A stretch of DNA of 9,419 bases from an uncultured Clostridium sp. (GTDB lineage: Bacteria > Bacillota > Clostridia > Lachnospirales > Lachnospiraceae). A program made the translations under genes and the position numbers. Where the stretch lies: contig CAJJLI010000045.1 in NCBI GenBank assembly GCA_905192625.1, positions 1 to 9,419 on the forward strand, given 5' to 3'. Below are positions 6,117 to 9,419 of the stretch, piece by piece. Position 1 is the first letter of the stretch. Each line of letters opens with the position of its first letter. Under the pieces are notes generated by a model, which worked only from the letters and a program-made list of their open reading frames with translations, was not told the DNA's origin and did no database searches.

Positions 6117-7550
6117 ATGGGAAACGATAAAAAATTAGTTGAGTCCATTACATCTATGGAAGAAGATTTTGCTAAGTGGTATACAGATGTAGTTAAAAAG
6201 GCAGAATTAATCGATTATTCAGGAGTAAGAGGTTGTACAATTTTTAGACCTGCAGGTTATGCAATTTGGGAGAATATACAAAAAGAACTGGATGCTAGAT
6301 TTAAGGCAACTGGAGTAGAAAATGTATATATGCCAATGTTTATTCCAGAAAGTTTATTAAATAAAGAAAAAGATCATGTTGAAGGTTTTGCACCAGAAGT
6401 TGCATGGGTGACTCATGGTGGTGGAGAAGAATTACAGGAAAGATTATGTGTACGTCCAACTTCAGAGACTTTATTCTGTGATTTTTACTCAAATATAATT
6501 GAATCATACCGTGATTTACCAAAGTTATACAACCAATGGTGTTCTGTTGTCCGTTGGGAAAAGACAACTAGACCATTTTTACGTACTTTAGAATTCTTAT
6601 GGCAAGAAGGGCATACAGCACATGCAACTGCAGAAGAAGCAGAAGAAAGAACAATTCAAATGCTTAACTTGTATGCAGATTTTTGTGAAGACGTATTAGC
6701 TATTCCTATGGTTCGTGGTAAAAAAACAGACAAAGAAAAATTTGCAGGTGCTGAGGCTACGTATACAATCGAAGCTTTAATGCATGATGGTAAAGCTTTA
6801 CAATCTGGAACTAGCCACAACTTTGGAGATGGTTTTGCAAAAGCGTTTGACATTAAATATACAGACAAAGAGAATAAACTTCAGTACGTACACCAAACTT
6901 CATGGGGTATGACAACTCGTTTAATTGGTGCCCTAATTATGGTGCATGGCGATAACAGTGGTTTAGTTCTTCCACCAAGAATTGCACCTACTCAGGTTAT
7001 GATTGTTCCAATTATGCAAAAGAAGGAAGGCGTGCTTGAAAAGGCTGCTGAGTTAAAGGAAAAACTAAGTGCTTTCCGAGTAAAAGTGGATGATTCTGAT
7101 AAGAGCCCAGGGTGGAAATTCTCTGAACAAGAAATGAGAGGTATTCCTGTTCGAGTGGAACTTGGACCAAAAGATATTGAAGCAAACCAAGCAGTTATCG
7201 TACGTAGAGATACGAGAGAGAAAACAATTGTATCCTTGGATGAAATTGATACTAAGTTAAAAGAAATTTTAGATAGTATGCAAGTTGATCTTTTAGAAAA
7301 AGCAAGAGAGCATCGTGATGCTCACACATATGAAGCGAAAACCATGGATGAGTTTGCGGATACGGTAGCAAATAAACCAGGTTTTGTAAAAGCAATGTGG
7401 TGCGGAGACCAAGCTTGTGAAGATGAAATAAAAGAAAAAACAGGTGCAACATCTCGTTGTATGCCTTTTGCACAAGAGCATATTTCAGATACTTGTGTAT
7501 GTTGTGGCAAGAAGGCAAAAAGTTTAGTTTATTGGGGTAAAGCATACTAG
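6117..7550 (+). CDS. proS: Proline--tRNA ligase, short archaeal/eukaryotic type
   Basis: This cytoplasmic class II synthetase activates proline with ATP and charges tRNA-Pro. At 477 residues it is the ProS type 3 form: no editing insertion between motifs 2 and 3, but an extra C-terminal zinc-binding domain. Visible sites are the proline-pocket segment RPTSETLF (113-120), motif 2 around [19 protein letters not shown] (146-164), motif 3 with Arg268 in [10 protein letters not shown], and the anticodon-binding domain from about 280 to 400. The likely Zn ligands are Cys429, Cys434, Cys460 and Cys463, with the same spacing as I recall for the Thermus enzyme. The chain ends in a tyrosine (WGKAY), as is typical for this type. 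The start follows AAAGGAG (6104-6110) by 6 bp. Expression is set by the proline T-box directly upstream. Because this form lacks the INS editing domain, mischarged Ala-tRNA-Pro would have to be cleared by a separate deacylase, which is not in this window. Confidence 0.98.
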   Translation: MGNDKKLVESITSMEEDFAKWYTDVVKKAELIDYSGVRGCTIFRPAGYAIWENIQKELDARFKATGVENVYMPMFIPESLLNKEKDHVEGFAPEVAWVTHGGGEELQERLCVRPTSETLFCDFYSNIIESYRDLPKLYNQWCSVVRWEKTTRPFLRTLEFLWQEGHTAHATAEEAEERTIQMLNLYADFCEDVLAIPMVRGKKTDKEKFAGAEATYTIEALMHDGKALQSGTSHNFGDGFAKAFDIKYTDKENKLQYVHQTSWGMTTRLIGALIMVHGDNSGLVLPPRIAPTQVMIVPIMQKKEGVLEKAAELKEKLSAFRVKVDDSDKSPGWKFSEQEMRGIPVRVELGPKDIEANQAVIVRRDTREKTIVSLDEIDTKLKEILDSMQVDLLEKAREHRDAHTYEAKTMDEFADTVANKPGFVKAMWCGDQACEDEIKEKTGATSRCMPFAQEHISDTCVCCGKKAKSLVYWGKAY

Positions 7551-7593
7551 AATGCATAAATACGTGAGAAGAGAAAATCTTCCACAATTTAGA

Positions 7594-7610
7594 GATGCCA
7601 AAAAGGTATC
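7594..7610 (+). other. Small RNA hairpin just upstream of the pncB ribosome binding site
   Basis: GATGCC (7594-7599) pairs with GGTATC (7605-7610), including one G-T pair, around an AAAAA loop. It ends 2 nt before AGGAG (7613-7617). There is no T-tract, so it is not a terminator. It could modulate ribosome access or mRNA stability, but it is small enough to be chance. The 73-bp gap holds no promoter that I can support. Confidence 0.35.
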
Positions 7611-7623
7611 ATAGGAGTGAATT

Positions 7624-9081
7624 ATGGATAAACGTAATTTAACCCTTCTGACAGATTTTTATGAAATAACAATGATGCAGGGGTATTTTAAAAATAAAAT
7701 AAATGATATTGTAGTTTTTGATATGTTTTATAGAACGAATCCATCAGGAAGTGGTTATGCGATTTGTTGTGGACTTGAGCAGGTTATTTCCTATATTAAA
7801 GAGTTGAATTTCTCATATGAGGATATTGAGTATCTTAGAGACTTAGGAATATTTGATGAAGATTTTCTTGATTATTTAGCAGGTTTTCATTTTACAGGTA
7901 GTATTTACGCGGTTCCAGAAGGAACGGTGGTGTTTCCGATGGAACCTCTTGTCAAGGTAGTAGCGCCAATAATGGAAGCTCAATTGATTGAGACTGCGAT
8001 TTTAAATATTATCAATCATCAAAGTTTAATAGCAACAAAAGCGTCCAGAGTTTGCTATGCAGCTCGCGGTGAAGGTGTTATGGAGTTTGGTCTAAGAAGA
8101 GCTCAAGGACCAGATGCAGGTGCTTATGGGGCAAGGGCTGCAGTGATTGGCGGATGTGTTGGAACTAGTAATGTATTAGCAGCGAAAATGTTTAAAGTTC
8201 CTGCTTTAGGAACCCATGCTCATAGTTGGATTATGAGTTTTGAAGATGAAATAACTGCTTTTCGTACGTATGCTTCACTTTATCCAAATAACGCTACCTT
8301 ACTAGTGGATACTTATGACACATTGCGTTCTGGTGTGCCAAATGCGATTAAGGTCTTTCAAGAGTTAAAAGAGGCAGGAAATATGCCAACCAACTATGGG
8401 ATTCGTCTGGATAGTGGCGATTTATCATACTTGTCCAAAAAAGCTCGTAAAATGTTAGATGAAGCTGGATTTACGGATGCTTCTATTTGCGCATCCAGCG
8501 ATTTGGATGAATACTTGATTGATTCTTTAAAGACTCAAGGGGCTAAGATCAATTCTTGGGGAGTAGGGACGAACTTAATTACTTCAAAAGATTGTCCAGC
8601 ATTTGGTGGAGTTTACAAATTAGCAGCAATTAAAAAAGATGGAAAATTTGTCCCTAAAATAAAATTAAGTGAAAATCAATGGAAAATAACAAATCCAGGC
8701 AATAAGACCGTGTATCGCGTATATGACAAAGATACCGGAAAGATTCGAGCAGATTTAATTGCCTTTGCAGATGAAAAATTTGATGAAGGCAATCCGTTGT
8801 TATTATTTGATCCAATGGCGACTTGGAAAAAGACATATCTAAAACCGAATACGTATACGTTAAAGGAATTATTAGTACCAATTTTTGTTGATGGTAAATG
8901 TGTTTATGAATCTCCAAGCGTTATGGATATAAGAGAGTATTGTCAAAGTGAATTAAGCACATTATGGGATGAAACAAGACGTTTAATCAACCCGCATGAT
9001 GTCTATGTGGATTTATCCAATGAACTTTATCAGACAAAATGTCGGTTAATTGATGGATACAATTATAGTGGCGAGCGTTAA
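7624..9081 (+). CDS. pncB: Nicotinate phosphoribosyltransferase
   Basis: This cytoplasmic enzyme converts nicotinate and PRPP to nicotinate mononucleotide, with ATP stimulation, the first step of NAD salvage (Preiss-Handler route). It has 485 residues, the usual length for the Firmicutes branch. Characteristic segments are the N-terminal LLTDFYEITMMQGYF (9-23), FGLRRAQGPDAG (155-166), GTHAHSWIMSF (196-206) with the conserved His region that carries the autophosphorylated histidine, RLDSGDL (261-267), and the PRPP/phosphate loop GVGTNL (313-318). The start follows AGGAG by 6 bp. It lies 73 bp after proS with no intrinsic terminator between them, so at least part of its transcription may come from the T-box promoter. 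The next gene begins 36 bp later and may form an operon with it. No sign of damage. Confidence 0.96.
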   Translation: MDKRNLTLLTDFYEITMMQGYFKNKINDIVVFDMFYRTNPSGSGYAICCGLEQVISYIKELNFSYEDIEYLRDLGIFDEDFLDYLAGFHFTGSIYAVPEGTVVFPMEPLVKVVAPIMEAQLIETAILNIINHQSLIATKASRVCYAARGEGVMEFGLRRAQGPDAGAYGARAAVIGGCVGTSNVLAAKMFKVPALGTHAHSWIMSFEDEITAFRTYASLYPNNATLLVDTYDTLRSGVPNAIKVFQELKEAGNMPTNYGIRLDSGDLSYLSKKARKMLDEAGFTDASICASSDLDEYLIDSLKTQGAKINSWGVGTNLITSKDCPAFGGVYKLAAIKKDGKFVPKIKLSENQWKITNPGNKTVYRVYDKDTGKIRADLIAFADEKFDEGNPLLLFDPMATWKKTYLKPNTYTLKELLVPIFVDGKCVYESPSVMDIREYCQSELSTLWDETRRLINPHDVYVDLSNELYQTKCRLIDGYNYSGER

Positions 9082-9117
9082 CTTTAACTAAAGAATTAAG
9101 AGAGGACTGGATATAGT

Positions 9118-9419
9118 ATGGAAAGAAGAATAGGTACAGTATCAATGGGAATTCGTTGCCCAATCATAAGAGAAGGCGATAATTTAGCAAACATCGTAGT
9201 GGAAAGCGTATTAGCTGCCAAAGAAGAAGGGGTAGAGTTACGTGATCGTGACATTATAGCTGCGACAGAATCCATTGTAGCAAGAGCTCAAGGTAACTAT
9301 GCAACAGTTGATGCTATCGCTGCCGATGTAAAAGAAAAATTGGGTGGAGAAACAATTGGCGTTATTTTTCCAATCCTATCTAGAAATCGTTTTTCAATCT
9401 GTCTAAAAGGAATCGCAAA
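9118..9419 (+). CDS. CofE-like (F420-0:gamma-glutamyl ligase family) protein, N-terminal part
   Basis: The first 100 codons of a gene that runs off the right edge. The sequence begins MERRIGTVSMGIRCPII and contains RDRDIIAATESIVARAQGNY (about residues 42-61) and IGVIFPILSRNRFSICLKGIA (about 80-100). The D(I/V)IA.TE.IV...G pattern is the N-terminal signature of the F420-0:gamma-glutamyl ligase/CofE fold, which adds glutamate to a phospho-lactyl or related acceptor in archaea and actinobacteria. Clostridia are not known as F420 producers, so the true acceptor is probably something else and the family name should not be read as function. The start follows AGAGGA (9101-9106) by 11 bp, rather long, but no closer candidate is better. 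It lies 36 bp after pncB and is probably co-transcribed. Confidence 0.78.
   Translation, partial: MERRIGTVSMGIRCPIIREGDNLANIVVESVLAAKEEGVELRDRDIIAATESIVARAQGNYATVDAIAADVKEKLGGETIGVIFPILSRNRFSICLKGIA

Noticed and set aside
7569..7583. GAAGA/TCTTC hairpin between proS and pncB as a terminator
   Set aside because: Five-pair stem, low stability and no T run follows.

Overview
The window is low-GC Firmicutes DNA with every gene on the + strand. It most likely comes from a spore-forming clostridium of the Lachnospiraceae type. This inference rests on A+T-rich coding sequence with strong AGGAGG-type ribosome binding sites, a proline T-box leader before a short archaeal-type ProRS, a YtvI-like sporulation membrane protein, and a CofE-like protein next to nicotinate phosphoribosyltransferase. 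No database search was possible, so this placement is recognition, not proof.

Left part (1-3158): the C-terminal two thirds of tryptophan synthase beta (trpB) overlaps trpA by 8 bp, as at the end of a canonical trp operon. The TrpB frame is lost upstream of base 48, where there is an in-frame TAA and no TrpB-like sequence in any frame. This is either a damaged gene or an assembly/contig-edge artefact. After 74 bp come the permease and ATPase of a NitT/TauT/SsuBC-type ABC importer. No substrate-binding protein gene is visible, so its substrate is unknown.

Middle part (3159-5480): a good extended -10 promoter drives a cytidylate-kinase-like P-loop protein with an unassigned C-terminal domain of about 60 residues. 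Next is an AI-2E/YtvI-family eight-helix membrane protein. Its final codons and stop lie inside the first unit of a five-copy 22-bp tandem repeat that runs into the intergenic region.

Right part (5481-9419): a very A+T-rich spacer holds a long-loop hairpin with a T-tract. A near-consensus promoter (TTGACA-17-TAGAAT) then starts a T-box riboswitch whose elements can all be traced: K-turn, AGTA/GAA specifier loop with a CCT proline codon, AGAGAG distal region, stems II and III, antiterminator and competing terminator. It controls proS. Downstream, with no clear terminator between them, are pncB (NAD salvage) and the start of a CofE-like gene that runs off the window. They may be co-transcribed with proS by read-through.

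Most of the window is ordinary housekeeping sequence. The items most worth a second look are the broken trpB edge, the stop-codon-spanning 22-bp repeat array, the C-terminal domain of the kinase-like protein, the orphan ABC pair, and the CofE-like gene in what is probably a non-F420 organism.
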